Shown: positions 15,619 to 24,789 of the stretch, one piece after another
How the letters are laid out: every line of letters begins with the position of its first letter
Position numbering within the stretch: position 1 is the stretch's first letter
Source: Acidithiobacillus marinus
Lineage (GTDB): Bacteria > Pseudomonadota > Gammaproteobacteria > Acidithiobacillales > Acidithiobacillaceae
Length of the DNA: 64,000 nucleotides
Direction of reading: 5' to 3'
Assembly (NCBI RefSeq): GCF_002847505.1
Contig: NZ_MXAV01000034.1
Location: 1-64,000 of the forward strand
Program-made: the position numbers and the translations under genes
The notes under the pieces: model-generated
What the model was told of the DNA's origin: nothing
The model's input: only the letters and a program-made list of their open reading frames with translations
Database searches by the model: none

Positions 15619-15637
15619 TATAATGATAATCAGAAGT
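15619..15637. promoter_or_regulatory. Weak Fur-box-like sequence between SDR and CDF genes
   Basis: Thirteen consecutive bases, ATAATGATAATCA (15620-15632), equal the core of the classical Fur consensus; over the 19-bp frame the match is 14 of 19. It lies about 55 bases ahead of the SDR start and 200 ahead of the cation exporter gene, so iron control of either is conceivable but unproven. Confidence 0.35.
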
Positions 15638-15833
15638 ATATAGGGGATTCGTTGATTACGTAAGGTGCTGGGCCATCTTGCTGGAAAATTTCCGGGGCAT
15701 TTTTTTATAGTGATTAGGATTGCCCCGAGAAGGGGGTGGTGGCGGTGATCACTTATATCCCGGAGCATTTTGCCGTTATCATAGGCAAGATTGGAGAGAA
15801 GCACACTCCAGACCACACAGAGGACACCAGAGC

Positions 15834-16985
15834 GTGACAGAAACCATCAGCCGCAGTGATCGCGGAAAAAAGAACATGCGGGTGACCCTGATGGGGGCGG
15901 GCACCAACATGGTGCTTTTTTTCACCAAGCTGGCGGGCGGAATATTGGGCCATTCGGACGCCTTGGTGGCGGATGCGGTGCATTCCCTGTCTGATCTGCT
16001 CTCGGATCTGGGCTTGATTCTGGCCATGCATTTCAGCAGCCAGCCTCCGGACCATGAGCATCCCTACGGGCACGAGCGTTTTGAAACCCTGGCAGCGTTG
16101 GGTACCGGCACGCTGTTGGCGGCCAATGGTGCGGGCATTGGCTATGAGGCGGTGCAACGGCTGGTCATCGGGCATTATGGCATGCCCGCTGTCTGGACCC
16201 TGTATATTGCCGCATTTGCCATCGTGGCCAAGGAATCCCTGTATCAGATCACCATTCGCGTGGCCCGCAAAACCCGCTCTGCCGCACTCCGGGCGAATGC
16301 CTGGGATCATCGTACCGACGCGATTTCCAGCGTGATCGTGTTGATTGGTATCGGCGGAAGTCTTCTGGGCGCTCCTTATCTGGATTCGGTGGTTGCCCTC
16401 ATTGTCGCGCTGATGGTGCTGCGTATCGGTGTCGTGACGGCCTGGGAGGCACTCCAGGAGCTGGCTGACCGGGGTCTGGATGATGTCACTCTGACGCAAA
16501 TCCGTGAAATCATTCTGGGTTGTGAGGGCGTACGCGACCTGCATCTGCTGAAGACCCGCAAAATAGGACATCAAGCGCTGGCCGAAGTGCACTTACAGGT
16601 GACCAATCCCTTGCTCAGCGTTTCCGAGGGACACCAGATTGCCGAGCGCGTACGGATTTGTTTGCTTCAAGCCGTGGATGATCTAGTGGATGCCACCATT
16701 CATATTGACAGCGAAAATGATGAAGAGGGCGGTGCGGTATTGCCGCCCCGTAGTGAGATTGAAAAAGCAGTGGCATCCGGGCTGCTCGCCCGAAACTTGC
16801 CCCATCCACAACAGATGACCCTGCATTATCTGAAAGAAGGCGTAGTAGTTTGCCTGCGCTATCCATTTCCGGTAGGAGCAACTCTGCAAACACTGGAGGC
16901 TGAGGAAAAGCAGATTCAGGACGCCTTGCAAGGTAAGATCGTCGGCTTGCAGAGAGTGGATGTGGCCTGGCAGACATCCGGGTAG
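15834..16985 (+). CDS. Cation diffusion facilitator (CDF) metal exporter
   Basis: A 383-residue inner-membrane cation/proton antiporter of the CDF family. GTG 15834 is chosen because AGAGGA lies nine bases upstream and the protein then begins a few residues before the first membrane segment. Metal-site motifs in helices 2 and 5 are visible: DALVADAVHSLSD near residue 43 and DHRTDAISS near residue 160, the HxxxD/DxxxD pattern of Zn/Fe exporters. A cytoplasmic ferredoxin-like domain (GVRDLHLLKTRKIGHQALAEVHL) follows, with a further about 80-residue C-terminal extension beyond typical FieF length. The metal is not determinable by reading; iron, zinc, cobalt or cadmium are candidates, and a Fur-like site lies upstream. 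Confidence 0.88.
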   Translation: MTETISRSDRGKKNMRVTLMGAGTNMVLFFTKLAGGILGHSDALVADAVHSLSDLLSDLGLILAMHFSSQPPDHEHPYGHERFETLAALGTGTLLAANGAGIGYEAVQRLVIGHYGMPAVWTLYIAAFAIVAKESLYQITIRVARKTRSAALRANAWDHRTDAISSVIVLIGIGGSLLGAPYLDSVVALIVALMVLRIGVVTAWEALQELADRGLDDVTLTQIREIILGCEGVRDLHLLKTRKIGHQALAEVHLQVTNPLLSVSEGHQIAERVRICLLQAVDDLVDATIHIDSENDEEGGAVLPPRSEIEKAVASGLLARNLPHPQQMTLHYLKEGVVVCLRYPFPVGATLQTLEAEEKQIQDALQGKIVGLQRVDVAWQTSG

Positions 16986-17004
16986 CCAAGATCAGGGGGC
17001 GTAG

Positions 17005-17062
17005 TGCACAAATTTGGTGCAAAGCGTTTGATTGCACTGTTATGGGGTGTTAGTTTGGTGCA
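17005..17062 (+). promoter_or_regulatory. NtrC-type enhancer sites upstream of glnA
   Basis: TGCACAAATTTGGTGCA at 17005-17021 is a perfect 5-7-5 NtrC site. Two further partial copies follow: TGCAC at 17033-17037 with a weak right arm, and GTGCA at 17058-17062 with a weak left arm. They stand 40-100 bases upstream of the sigma-54 promoter, as expected for enhancer binding. Confidence 0.75.
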
Positions 17063-17100
17063 ATAATCGGCCAGAACTTTGTGAGTACTCGCTTGGAGGG

Positions 17101-17116
17101 TGGTATCAGTTTTGCT
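17101..17116 (+). promoter_or_regulatory. Sigma-54 promoter of glnA
   Basis: TGGTATCAGTTTTGCT fits the -24/-12 consensus with GG and GC ten bases apart (GG 17102-17103, GC 17114-17115). Transcription would begin near 17127, leaving a leader of about 39 bases. With the NtrC sites just upstream it argues for nitrogen-regulated glnA expression. Confidence 0.75.
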
Positions 17117-17165
17117 AGTTACCTGGCTTCAGGTGGTAAATATTTCTTGATTGGAGGAAATGCAG

Positions 17166-18581
17166 ATGGGTCATAGCCCGAAAGATGTACTGAAGTTGAT
17201 CAAAGAAAAAGATGTCAAGTTCATTGATTTCCGCTTTACCGACACCAAGGGCAAGGAACAGCATGTATCCGTCCCTTCCCACACCATGGAAGAAGATACC
17301 TTCGTGGAAGGTAAAGCATTTGATGGTTCCTCCATTGCGGGTTGGAAGGGCATCAATGAATCCGACATGATTCTGCTTCCCGATCCTGATTCCGCCGTGC
17401 TGGATCCCTTCACCGATGAAGCGACCATGAATATCCGTTGTGATGTTGTAGAACCCGCTACAGGTCAGGGTTATGAACGCGATCCCCGTTCGCTGGCCAA
17501 ACGTGCCGAAGCCTATCTGAAAAGTACGGGCATTGCCGATACCGCCTATTTTGGTCCGGAAAACGAATTTTTCGTCTTTGATTCGGTAACCTGGAACATC
17601 GACATGAGTGGCTGCGGATACAAGGTGGATGCCGAGGAAGCCGCCTGGAATTCCGGCAAGGAATATGAGTCCGGCAATATGGGGCACCGTCCCGGTGTGA
17701 AGGGCGGATATTTTCCGGTCCCCCCGGTGGACTCTGCCCAGGATCTGCGTTCAGCCATGTGTCTGGCGCTGGAAGAAATGGGTTTGAAAGTGGAGGTGCA
17801 TCACCACGAAGTGGCGACTGCCGGTCAGCATGAAATCGGTGTGGGCTTCAGCACCCTGACCCGTAAGGCGGATGAAGTACAGATTCTGAAATATGTCATC
17901 CACAATGTGGCGGCGGCTTATGGTCAGACGGCCACTTTCATGCCCAAGCCCATTGTCGGGGATAATGGCAGTGGCATGCATGTTCACCAGTCTCTGGCCA
18001 AGGACGGCAAGAATCTGTTTGCTGGCGACCTCTATGGCGGTCTGTCAGAGCTGGCGCTCTACTACATTGGCGGTATCATCAAGCACGCCAAGGCTATCAA
18101 TGCCCTGACCAATCCCAGCACCAACAGCTACAAGCGTCTGGTCCCCCACTATGAAGCCCCGGTGTTGCTGGCCTATTCGGCCAAAAACCGCTCCGCTTCC
18201 ATCCGTATTCCCTTCGTCAACAGCCCCAAGGCCCGGCGTATTGAAGTCCGTTTCCCGGACTCCACCGCCAACCCCTATCTGGCTTTTGCCGCCATGATGA
18301 TGGCCGGACTTGACGGTATCCAGAACAAGATTCATCCCGGCGATGCCATGGACAAAAATCTCTATGATCTGCCCGCCGAAGAACAGGCCAACATTCCGGG
18401 CGTCGCTGCTTCATTGGAAGAAGCCTTGCGGGCTCTGGAAGCGGATCACGAGTTCCTGATGAAGGGTAACGTGTTCTCCCAAAGCTGGCTGGAAGGCTAT
18501 CTCGATGTGAAATGGGCGGAAGTGCAAGCCCTGCGGATTACTACTCACCCAGTAGAATTCCAGATGTACTATAGCCTCTGA
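17166..18581 (+). CDS. glnA: Glutamine synthetase, type I
   Basis: A 471-residue glutamine synthetase making glutamine from glutamate, ammonia and ATP, normally as a cytoplasmic dodecamer. ATG 17166 is preferred to ATG 17160 because GGAGG then stands eight bases upstream and the protein begins [15 protein letters not shown] as in the family. Visible are [16 protein letters not shown] near residue 50, the ENEFF metal ligand block, the [15 protein letters not shown] block, [13 protein letters not shown], the ATP loop [16 protein letters not shown], and NRSASIRIP. The tyrosine in NLYDLP is the adenylylation site of type I enzymes, so GlnE-mediated control is likely. It is monocistronic with an NtrC/sigma-54 promoter upstream and a terminator downstream. 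Confidence 0.97.
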   Translation: MGHSPKDVLKLIKEKDVKFIDFRFTDTKGKEQHVSVPSHTMEEDTFVEGKAFDGSSIAGWKGINESDMILLPDPDSAVLDPFTDEATMNIRCDVVEPATGQGYERDPRSLAKRAEAYLKSTGIADTAYFGPENEFFVFDSVTWNIDMSGCGYKVDAEEAAWNSGKEYESGNMGHRPGVKGGYFPVPPVDSAQDLRSAMCLALEEMGLKVEVHHHEVATAGQHEIGVGFSTLTRKADEVQILKYVIHNVAAAYGQTATFMPKPIVGDNGSGMHVHQSLAKDGKNLFAGDLYGGLSELALYYIGGIIKHAKAINALTNPSTNSYKRLVPHYEAPVLLAYSAKNRSASIRIPFVNSPKARRIEVRFPDSTANPYLAFAAMMMAGLDGIQNKIHPGDAMDKNLYDLPAEEQANIPGVAASLEEALRALEADHEFLMKGNVFSQSWLEGYLDVKWAEVQALRITTHPVEFQMYYSL

Positions 18582-18620
18582 CCGGAAAGCGGACGATTCA
18601 GTCTGCCGGTGTCAGAGGTG

Positions 18621-18653
18621 AAAGGCTCCGCATTGTGCGGGGCCTTTTTCTTT
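18621..18653 (+). terminator. Intrinsic terminator of glnA
   Basis: AAAGGCTCCGCA pairs with TGCGGGGCCTTT across a TTG loop and is followed by a T-rich tail, 40 bases after the glnA stop. Confidence 0.85.
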
Positions 18654-18718
18654 GGCGCCTTGACAAGGACTTGCGGGACGACCATATAAGTTTCGCGGAG
18701 AGCTATTGAGAAGGCGTG

Positions 18719-19279
18719 ATGAAAATGGCAATAGGCAAAAATGCAATACATAGGTTTATGGCCCGCTGCGTGCTGCCGGGTTTGTTCCTGATCGGACTGT
18801 TCAGTGTGCAGGTGACTGCGGAAACCATTTATCGCTGGGTAGGAAATAATGGAGTCGTGAGTTACGGAGAGAATCCGCCTGCCGGGGCAAGGGGGGTTGA
18901 GCAGATTGCGGGAGCTCCGCAGCAATCTGTGAGCACACCGGCAGCTTCCGATGAGCAAAGACCGGTGCTCATGCCAAGGTCAGATCAGTCCGCGCCCGCA
19001 AAGTCAGCAGGCAACCAGACCAGCCCTGCGCGTAAGAGCCTGGAAGCCGAATTGGCTGCTGCCCGTGCGCAGTTGCTGCAGGCTACCCATAATTATGAAC
19101 ATGGCAAGGCTGTCCGCACGGGTAATGAACGGAATTACGCCCGTTACTTGCAGCGGGTGAATGCGTTGAAGCAAGCCATGGATAGCGCCCAGTTGCGGGT
19201 TTTATTGCTGCAGCATCAACTGGAGCAGCTATCGGAGCATCCTGTACCGGATGCTCCCCGGGCCAATCTGGCGCATTGA
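18719..19279 (+). CDS. DUF4124 domain exported protein with coiled coil
   Basis: A 186-residue protein. ATG 18719 with AAGG four bases upstream is taken; a GTG at 18716 is in frame. An N-terminal hydrophobic segment (CVLPGLFLIGLFSVQVTAE) acts as signal peptide or anchor. Residues 38-60 are the DUF4124 module (IYRWVGNNGVVSYGENPP), a short beta unit common in proteobacterial periplasmic proteins. A Pro/Ser/Gln-rich linker leads to a C-terminal coiled coil from about residue 105 (LEAELAAARAQLLQA, then LQRVNALKQAM). Function is unknown; an envelope structural role is plausible. Confidence 0.8.
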   Translation: MKMAIGKNAIHRFMARCVLPGLFLIGLFSVQVTAETIYRWVGNNGVVSYGENPPAGARGVEQIAGAPQQSVSTPAASDEQRPVLMPRSDQSAPAKSAGNQTSPARKSLEAELAAARAQLLQATHNYEHGKAVRTGNERNYARYLQRVNALKQAMDSAQLRVLLLQHQLEQLSEHPVPDAPRANLAH

Positions 19280-19407
19280 CAATGGCCAAGACGGCTTTAC
19301 CGGAGCCTGAAGCGATTCAACGAAACTTGAGCAGAAATCGGGATAGACCTGCCCTGTCTTCGTGGCTTACTATAGCAGGCTGAATGAAAGACTTTCAGGG
19401 AGATCAG

Positions 19408-20166
19408 ATGCCACGTTTCTTGCTCAGTAACGATGACGGATATCTGGCACCGGGACTGGCAGCGCTGGCTCAAGCAATCACCCCCCTGGGCGAAGTGGAA
19501 GTTCTGGCTCCCGAACAGGATCGCAGCGGCGCCAGTAATTCCCTGACTCTCGACCGCCCCTTGCGGATGCGCACCGGCCTCAACGGTTTTCACTATCTGG
19601 TAGGTGGTACGCCTACGGATTGCGTGCATCTGGCAGTCACCGGTGTTTTTGCCGAATCGCCGGACATGGTGGTTTCGGGTATCAACCGGGGTGCCAATAT
19701 GGGGGATGACGTGCTCTATTCAGGGACGGTGGCGGCAGCCACCGAAGGGCGTTTTCTCGGATTGCCGGCGATTGCCGTGTCTCTGGCCGGGCGGGATTGC
19801 AGTCATTTTGAAACCGCTGCCCAAGTTGCGGCGCGTCTGGTGACCGGTGTGCTCAGTCATGCCTTGCCTGCCGATACCATCCTCAATGTGAATGTGCCCG
19901 ATCTGCCCTATGAGCAATTACGCGGGTTCGAGGTCACTCGTCTAGGGCGACGGCATAAAAGTGATATGGTGATACCGGCTGCGGATCCACGGGGCGATCC
20001 GGTCTACTGGATTGGTCCTTCGGGTCGGGAAGCCGATGCCGGACCAGGTACGGATTTTGATGCGGTCCGCAGAGGCTATGTCTCCATCACTCCCCTGGAC
20101 CTGGACATGACCCGCTACAATTTTTTGGAGGGTTTGAGTCAGTGGCTGCGCACCTGCCAGTCCTGA
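19408..20166 (+). CDS. surE: 5'-nucleotidase / survival protein SurE
   Basis: A 252-residue metal-dependent nucleotidase acting on 5'- and 3'-nucleoside monophosphates and short polyphosphates. ATG 19408 is chosen over 19384 because AGGGAGA lies upstream and the protein then begins [12 protein letters not shown], with the metal-binding Asp pair of the family. Further signatures are [25 protein letters not shown], and [19 protein letters not shown]. Length agrees with E. coli SurE (253). It overlaps pcm by 25 bases and starts the conserved surE-pcm-rpoS stationary-phase cluster. Confidence 0.96.
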   Translation: MPRFLLSNDDGYLAPGLAALAQAITPLGEVEVLAPEQDRSGASNSLTLDRPLRMRTGLNGFHYLVGGTPTDCVHLAVTGVFAESPDMVVSGINRGANMGDDVLYSGTVAAATEGRFLGLPAIAVSLAGRDCSHFETAAQVAARLVTGVLSHALPADTILNVNVPDLPYEQLRGFEVTRLGRRHKSDMVIPAADPRGDPVYWIGPSGREADAGPGTDFDAVRRGYVSITPLDLDMTRYNFLEGLSQWLRTCQS

Positions 20167-20837
20167 GCCCCGAAGTCGGTATGATTTCTCCTCGCACCCG
20201 GGGGAAAATGGTGCTGCGCCTGCGGGCGGCGGGTATTCGCGATGAGCGGGTGCTGGATGTGATGAATCAGGTGCCGCGCCATCACTTTGTTGCCCAGGCG
20301 CTGGCGGGCAGGGCTTACGAATTGGTTTCCCTGCCTATTGGCTATGGTCAGACCATTTCTCAGCCTTGGACGGTAGCGCGGATGATGGAGGCCATTCTCG
20401 AAAACAGCCCGACTCCCCGACGGATTCTGGAAATCGGTACCGGATCTGCCTACCAGACGGCCCTCTTGGCGGAACTGGGCGCCGAAGTGTTCAGTGTGGA
20501 ACGGATTGGTCCACTACATCACCACGCCGAGAAACTGCTGACACGAATGGGATACACCCGGGTCCATTTATTGCATGGTGACGGGAGTGAAGGTTGGTCG
20601 AGTCAAGCCCCCTATGATGCCATTGTGATTACAGCGGCTGTTCCTTGTGCCTTGGCGCCATTGTATCGCCAGCTACGACCCGGTGGCCGCCTGGTGATGC
20701 CGGTGGATGAAGATGGCAAGCAGCATTTGCAGGTCAGTCATTGGGATGGCCAGGAAGCCAGGATCAGTCCTCTGGGTGATTGTTTTTTTGTGCCCTTGCT
20801 GACGGGCACCGTTTCATTGGCCTCTGGAGAGTGTTAA
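20142..20837 (+). CDS. pcm: Protein-L-isoaspartate O-methyltransferase
   Basis: A 231-residue repair enzyme that methylates isoaspartyl residues in aged proteins with S-adenosylmethionine. GTG 20142 has GGAGG about ten bases upstream; ATG 20181 ([11 protein letters not shown]) is the alternative and matches the usual family beginning, but lacks a ribosome site. Signatures are RHHFV, the substrate loop [15 protein letters not shown] near residue 65, the SAM motif [18 protein letters not shown] near residue 95, and GGRLVMPV. The gene lies between surE and rpoS and ends two bases before the rpoS ATG. Confidence 0.95.
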   Translation: MAAHLPVLSPEVGMISPRTRGKMVLRLRAAGIRDERVLDVMNQVPRHHFVAQALAGRAYELVSLPIGYGQTISQPWTVARMMEAILENSPTPRRILEIGTGSAYQTALLAELGAEVFSVERIGPLHHHAEKLLTRMGYTRVHLLHGDGSEGWSSQAPYDAIVITAAVPCALAPLYRQLRPGGRLVMPVDEDGKQHLQVSHWDGQEARISPLGDCFFVPLLTGTVSLASGEC

Positions 20838-20839
20838 TC

Positions 20840-21772
20840 ATGAACGACGCAATCAGAGTCGCAGAAGAGGACGTATCCCTGGAAGTCGAGGGTAGCGAAG
20901 AAGTTCAGGAAAATCCGGAGGAAGATTATGGCGAAGCGCCTGACTGGGACGCCACCCGCTGTTATCTCAAGGAAATTGGTCATAACCCGCTACTGACGGC
21001 AGAACAGGAAATTTCACTGGGGCGGCTGGTGCAGGCAGGAGATCCAGCGGCACGCAGCACCATGATCGAGTGCAATTTGCGCCTGGTGGTCAAGCTGGCG
21101 CGGCGTTACATTCACCGCGGGCTGCCGCTGCTGGACCTTATCGAAGAAGGGAATCTGGGTCTGATTCGCGCTGTAGAAAAATTCGATCCGGAAAAGGGCT
21201 TCCGCTTTTCGACTTATGCGACCTGGTGGATTCGCCAGAATATAGAACGCGCCCTGATGAATCAGACCCGCACCATCCGCCTGCCCATTCATGTGATGAA
21301 AGAACTCAGTACAGTTCTGCGTGCCGCACGATGTCTGGGTCAGACCCTGCAGCGTGATCCCACCCCCGAAGAAGTGGCTGCCGCCCTGGATCGACCGGTA
21401 GAAGAAATTCGCGGGTGCCTGGAAAATGACGGCAGGGTCAGCAGCCTCGATATTCCCCACGGTCGCGAGTCAGATCGTCCTCTTTCCGATGTGATTGCTG
21501 ATGCCGCCATGCCGGGTGTCGAAACCGCCTTCGCGGATCGTGATTTATCCCGACAGATTCATCAATGGATCGGCAGTATGTCCGAAAAGCATCGACAGGT
21601 ACTGTTCTGGCGTTTTGGCCTGGACGGCACCGACGGCGCTACTTTGGAAGAGGTGGGCCAACGTCTGGGCATTACCCGGGAACGCGTGCGGCAAATTCAG
21701 GTAGAGGCTTTACTGACGCTACGCTTGCGCATTGAAGAAGAAGGATTGACCACAGAATCCTTGTTTGGCTGA
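20840..21772 (+). CDS. rpoS: RNA polymerase sigma factor RpoS
   Basis: A 310-residue group 2 sigma-70 protein that directs stationary-phase and stress transcription. ATG 20840 follows GGAGAG with nine bases between. Region 1.2 ([21 protein letters not shown]), region 2 ([27 protein letters not shown] and [19 protein letters not shown]), region 3 ([12 protein letters not shown]) and region 4.2 ([19 protein letters not shown]) are all present. It is slightly shorter than E. coli RpoS (330). The surE-pcm-rpoS order supports RpoS rather than RpoD or RpoH. The nlpD gene, usually between pcm and rpoS, is missing, so the rpoS promoter normally found inside nlpD must be elsewhere, perhaps within pcm. 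Confidence 0.93.
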   Translation: MNDAIRVAEEDVSLEVEGSEEVQENPEEDYGEAPDWDATRCYLKEIGHNPLLTAEQEISLGRLVQAGDPAARSTMIECNLRLVVKLARRYIHRGLPLLDLIEEGNLGLIRAVEKFDPEKGFRFSTYATWWIRQNIERALMNQTRTIRLPIHVMKELSTVLRAARCLGQTLQRDPTPEEVAAALDRPVEEIRGCLENDGRVSSLDIPHGRESDRPLSDVIADAAMPGVETAFADRDLSRQIHQWIGSMSEKHRQVLFWRFGLDGTDGATLEEVGQRLGITRERVRQIQVEALLTLRLRIEEEGLTTESLFG

Positions 21773-21778
21773 AAGCGC

Positions 21779-22153
21779 TCAGGCTTCGGGGTGCAGCAGG
21801 GCGGCGAGTACGACGCGGTCTTCTGCCAAGAGAATATTGTAGGTACGACAGGCGGCACTGGTGTCCATGACTTCCACCGGAATGTTGGCCTCACGCAAGG
21901 CTACCATGAGTTTCAAGGGAAAAAACTGTTTTCTGCCCGTGCCCAGCAGCAGAACATCGGGTTTGCGCGCAAGTACCTCATGAAAATGCTCCAGAGTTAG
22001 GGCGGTGGCGCTGGGTGGCCCCCAAGGGCTATGTAGCCAGTCTGTGCTTACCAGTACGCCTTGGGTATAACGCTGGCCGCGAATGACTACGCCCTCCGGC
22101 CCATAGCTGTTGATGAGGTTGGCTTGGGTGTCCAGTTGCCGGTGTAATTTCAT
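21779..22153 (-). CDS. Mth938-like domain protein
   Basis: A 124-residue soluble protein of the Mth938/NDUFAF3 (DUF498) family. The pattern INSYGPEGVVIRGQRYTQGVLV, then PDVLLLGTGRKQFFP and the C-terminal VEVMDTSAACRTYNILLAEDR, is characteristic. Mitochondrial relatives help assemble complex I; the bacterial role is not known. It converges on rpoS with six bases between stops and is divergent from alaC. Confidence 0.85.
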   Translation of the reverse strand: MKLHRQLDTQANLINSYGPEGVVIRGQRYTQGVLVSTDWLHSPWGPPSATALTLEHFHEVLARKPDVLLLGTGRKQFFPLKLMVALREANIPVEVMDTSAACRTYNILLAEDRVVLAALLHPEA

Positions 22154-22248
22154 GACTTTCCTCCGTGATGCAGATTGACAGGCCCGCGTAGCCTCTCTAT
22201 TGTTCTTCGATTTCGGTATTCACGACAACCCTTGAAGGTCTGTGCTCC

Positions 22249-23430
22249 ATGAACAGTGATTTTGAACGTATCCGTCGTTTGCCTCCCTACGTGTTTAATA
22301 TTGTGACCGACCTGAAAAACCAGGCCCGTAAGCGGGGTGAGGATATTATCGACTTCGGAATGGGAAATCCTGATCAGCCCACACCGCAACATATTGTCGA
22401 CAAACTCTGTGAAACGGCCCAGCGTGGGGATACTCATCGCTATAGCGTCTCCCGGGGTATTCCCCGCCTGCGCCGGTCCATTACCACCTGGTATGAACAG
22501 CGCTTCGGGGTTGCCCTGGATCCTGAATCGGAAGCCATCGTCACCATTGGTTCCAAGGAAGGCATCGCCCATCTGGCCCTGGCGACCATGGGGCCTGGTG
22601 ATACGGTGCTGGTGCCCAGCCCAACCTATCCCATTCATCCCTATGGTTTTGTGATTGCGGGTGCGGATGTGCGCCATGTGCCCATGCTTCCCGGAGTGGA
22701 TTTCTTTGAAGAGCTGGAAAAAGCGGTCAAGGCTGCCTGGCCGAAACCCAAGATGCTCGTCATCAATTTTCCCCATAATCCCACGGCGGCAGTGGTAGAT
22801 CTGGATTTTTTCAAAAGAATCGTCGAGTTTGCCAAGGAGCACCGCATCTGGGTGGTCCATGATCTGGCCTATGCCGACATCGTTTTTGACGGTTACAAGG
22901 CGCCCAGTTTTCTGCAGGTGCCGGGGGCCAAGGATGTGGGAGTGGAATTTTTTACCCTTTCCAAAAGCTACAACATGCCCGGCTGGCGGGTCGGTTTTGC
23001 GGTAGGTAACCCCAAGCTGGTGGGCGCGCTGGCACGCATGAAAAGCTATCTGGATTACGGCACCTTCACCCCTATCCAGGTGGCGGCCATCACCGCTCTC
23101 GAAGGGCCGCAGGATTGTGTGGAAGACATCCGCCTGATGTACGAACAGCGCCGCGACGTACTCTGCGAAGGCCTGGAAGCCGCTGGCTGGGCGGTGGATA
23201 AACCCAAGGCCACCATGTTTGTCTGGGCGCGCATTCCGGAAAACCTGCGCAAGATGGGATCTCTGGAGTTTTCCAAGCTGGTGCTCGACCGTGCCAAAGT
23301 GGCCGTAAGCCCGGGCATAGGCTTTGGCGAACTGGGTGATGAGTATGTGCGCTTCGGTCTGGTGGAAAATGAGCATCGGACCCGGCAGGCGATTCGTGGC
23401 ATCAAACAGATGTTTCGTGAGGATTTGTGA
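22249..23430 (+). CDS. alaC: Alanine transaminase AlaC-type aminotransferase
   Basis: A 393-residue pyridoxal-phosphate enzyme of fold type I that interconverts pyruvate/glutamate and alanine/2-oxoglutarate. The N-terminal [19 protein letters not shown] and the stretch [14 protein letters not shown] are typical for AlaC. The cofactor lysine lies in [11 protein letters not shown] near residue 245; [19 protein letters not shown] and the C-terminal arginine region [13 protein letters not shown] complete the active site. The gene stops in an overlap with hom, forming an alaC-hom-thrC amino-acid operon. Confidence 0.9.
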   Translation: MNSDFERIRRLPPYVFNIVTDLKNQARKRGEDIIDFGMGNPDQPTPQHIVDKLCETAQRGDTHRYSVSRGIPRLRRSITTWYEQRFGVALDPESEAIVTIGSKEGIAHLALATMGPGDTVLVPSPTYPIHPYGFVIAGADVRHVPMLPGVDFFEELEKAVKAAWPKPKMLVINFPHNPTAAVVDLDFFKRIVEFAKEHRIWVVHDLAYADIVFDGYKAPSFLQVPGAKDVGVEFFTLSKSYNMPGWRVGFAVGNPKLVGALARMKSYLDYGTFTPIQVAAITALEGPQDCVEDIRLMYEQRRDVLCEGLEAAGWAVDKPKATMFVWARIPENLRKMGSLEFSKLVLDRAKVAVSPGIGFGELGDEYVRFGLVENEHRTRQAIRGIKQMFREDL

Positions 23431-24752
23431 TGAGCGAGGGTATGGATCCGGTACGCATTGGCATTCTCGGGATGGGTACCGTCGGCCAGGGGACGGTGCG
23501 GGTGTTGGCTCGCAATGCCGAAGAAATCACCCGCCGGGTGGGGCGGGATTTGCGGGTGGTGCATGCTGCCGTTCGCAATCCTGCCCGCCTGGAAGGGCTG
23601 CACCTGGATGCGCGGATCAGTGCTGATCCCTGGGCAGTGGTGCGTGATCCGGAAGTGGATGTGCTGGTGGAAGTCATGGGCGGCACTGGCCTTCCCCGGG
23701 AACTGATTCTGGCGGCCATTGCGGCAGGCAAGCATGTGGTGACAGCCAACAAGGCCCTGCTGGCGGAGCATGGCAATGAGATATTCGCGGCGGCTCAGCA
23801 ACAGGGCGTGATGGTGGCCTTTGAGGCTGCGGTGGCCGGAGCGATTCCAATCATCAAGGCGATTCGCGAGGGCCTGGCGGGTAATCGCATTCACTGGCTG
23901 GCAGGCATCATCAACGGCACGAGTAACTATATTCTGACCCAGATGTTTCGTGAGGGCTGGGATTTTCAGCAGGCTTTGGGTGAAGCCCAGCGCCTCGGTT
24001 ATGCCGAAGCCGATCCGGGACTGGATGTGGATGGCGGCGATGCCGCGCACAAAATCACCCTGATGGCTTCCATTGCTTTCGGTATTCCAGTGGATTTCGC
24101 CCATTGCCATGTGGAGGGTATTCGCGCTCTGGAGCGGGATGATGTGGTCTATGCAGCGGAGCTCGGTTATCGTATCAAGTTGCTGGGTATTGCACGGCGC
24201 CGCGCGGATGGCGTCGAGTTGCGGGTGCATCCCACCCTGATTCCGGAAAGTCACCTGCTCGCCAATGTCGAGGGGCCGTTTAATGCCATTCTGGTGGAGA
24301 GCGATGCCGCCGGACAGAGCCTCTATTACGGTCGGGGTGCTGGCGGTGATCCGACCGCCAGTGCCGTGGTTGCCGATCTGGTGGATGTGGCCCGGACCAT
24401 GACGGCGGATCCCAGTAATCGGGTACCTCATCTGGCCTTCCAGGCCGATGCCCTGAGTGCTTTGCCCTTGTTGCCCATGGCCGAGGTGGAAAGTGCCTAC
24501 TATCTGCGCATTCATGCCCATAACCGCGCCGGCGTGCTTGCCCAGGTGGCGACCATGCTGGCCGAGCATGAAATTTCCATTGAGGCCCTGGTGCAAAAGG
24601 AAACTCCGGAAGCCGATACAGTACCTATTGTGTTGTTGCTGCACCGCTGCCGCGAGGGTGATCTGGAGCAGGCCATCCGCCGCATCGAGGCCCTGCCGGT
24701 GGTAGCCCGGCCGGTATTGCGGCTGCGCGTTGAAAGTCTGGCCGAGCAGTGA
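23430..24752 (+). CDS. hom: Homoserine dehydrogenase
   Basis: A 440-residue NAD(P)-dependent enzyme reducing aspartate semialdehyde to homoserine, the branch point to threonine and methionine. ATG 23430 overlaps the alaC stop and has GAGG seven bases upstream. Domains in order: nucleotide-binding (IGILGMGTVGQGTV near residue 10), catalytic with GIINGTSNYILTQM near residue 165 and AEADPGLDVDGGDAAHKI near residue 195, and a C-terminal ACT domain (YYLRIHAHNRAGVLAQVATML near residue 355) for allosteric feedback, probably by threonine. It is a single-function enzyme, not fused to aspartokinase. Confidence 0.95.
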   Translation: MSEGMDPVRIGILGMGTVGQGTVRVLARNAEEITRRVGRDLRVVHAAVRNPARLEGLHLDARISADPWAVVRDPEVDVLVEVMGGTGLPRELILAAIAAGKHVVTANKALLAEHGNEIFAAAQQQGVMVAFEAAVAGAIPIIKAIREGLAGNRIHWLAGIINGTSNYILTQMFREGWDFQQALGEAQRLGYAEADPGLDVDGGDAAHKITLMASIAFGIPVDFAHCHVEGIRALERDDVVYAAELGYRIKLLGIARRRADGVELRVHPTLIPESHLLANVEGPFNAILVESDAAGQSLYYGRGAGGDPTASAVVADLVDVARTMTADPSNRVPHLAFQADALSALPLLPMAEVESAYYLRIHAHNRAGVLAQVATMLAEHEISIEALVQKETPEADTVPIVLLLHRCREGDLEQAIRRIEALPVVARPVLRLRVESLAEQ

Positions 24753-24789
24753 ACTATTTTCCGAATCCCCTTTGTTGCAGGAACCTTCC

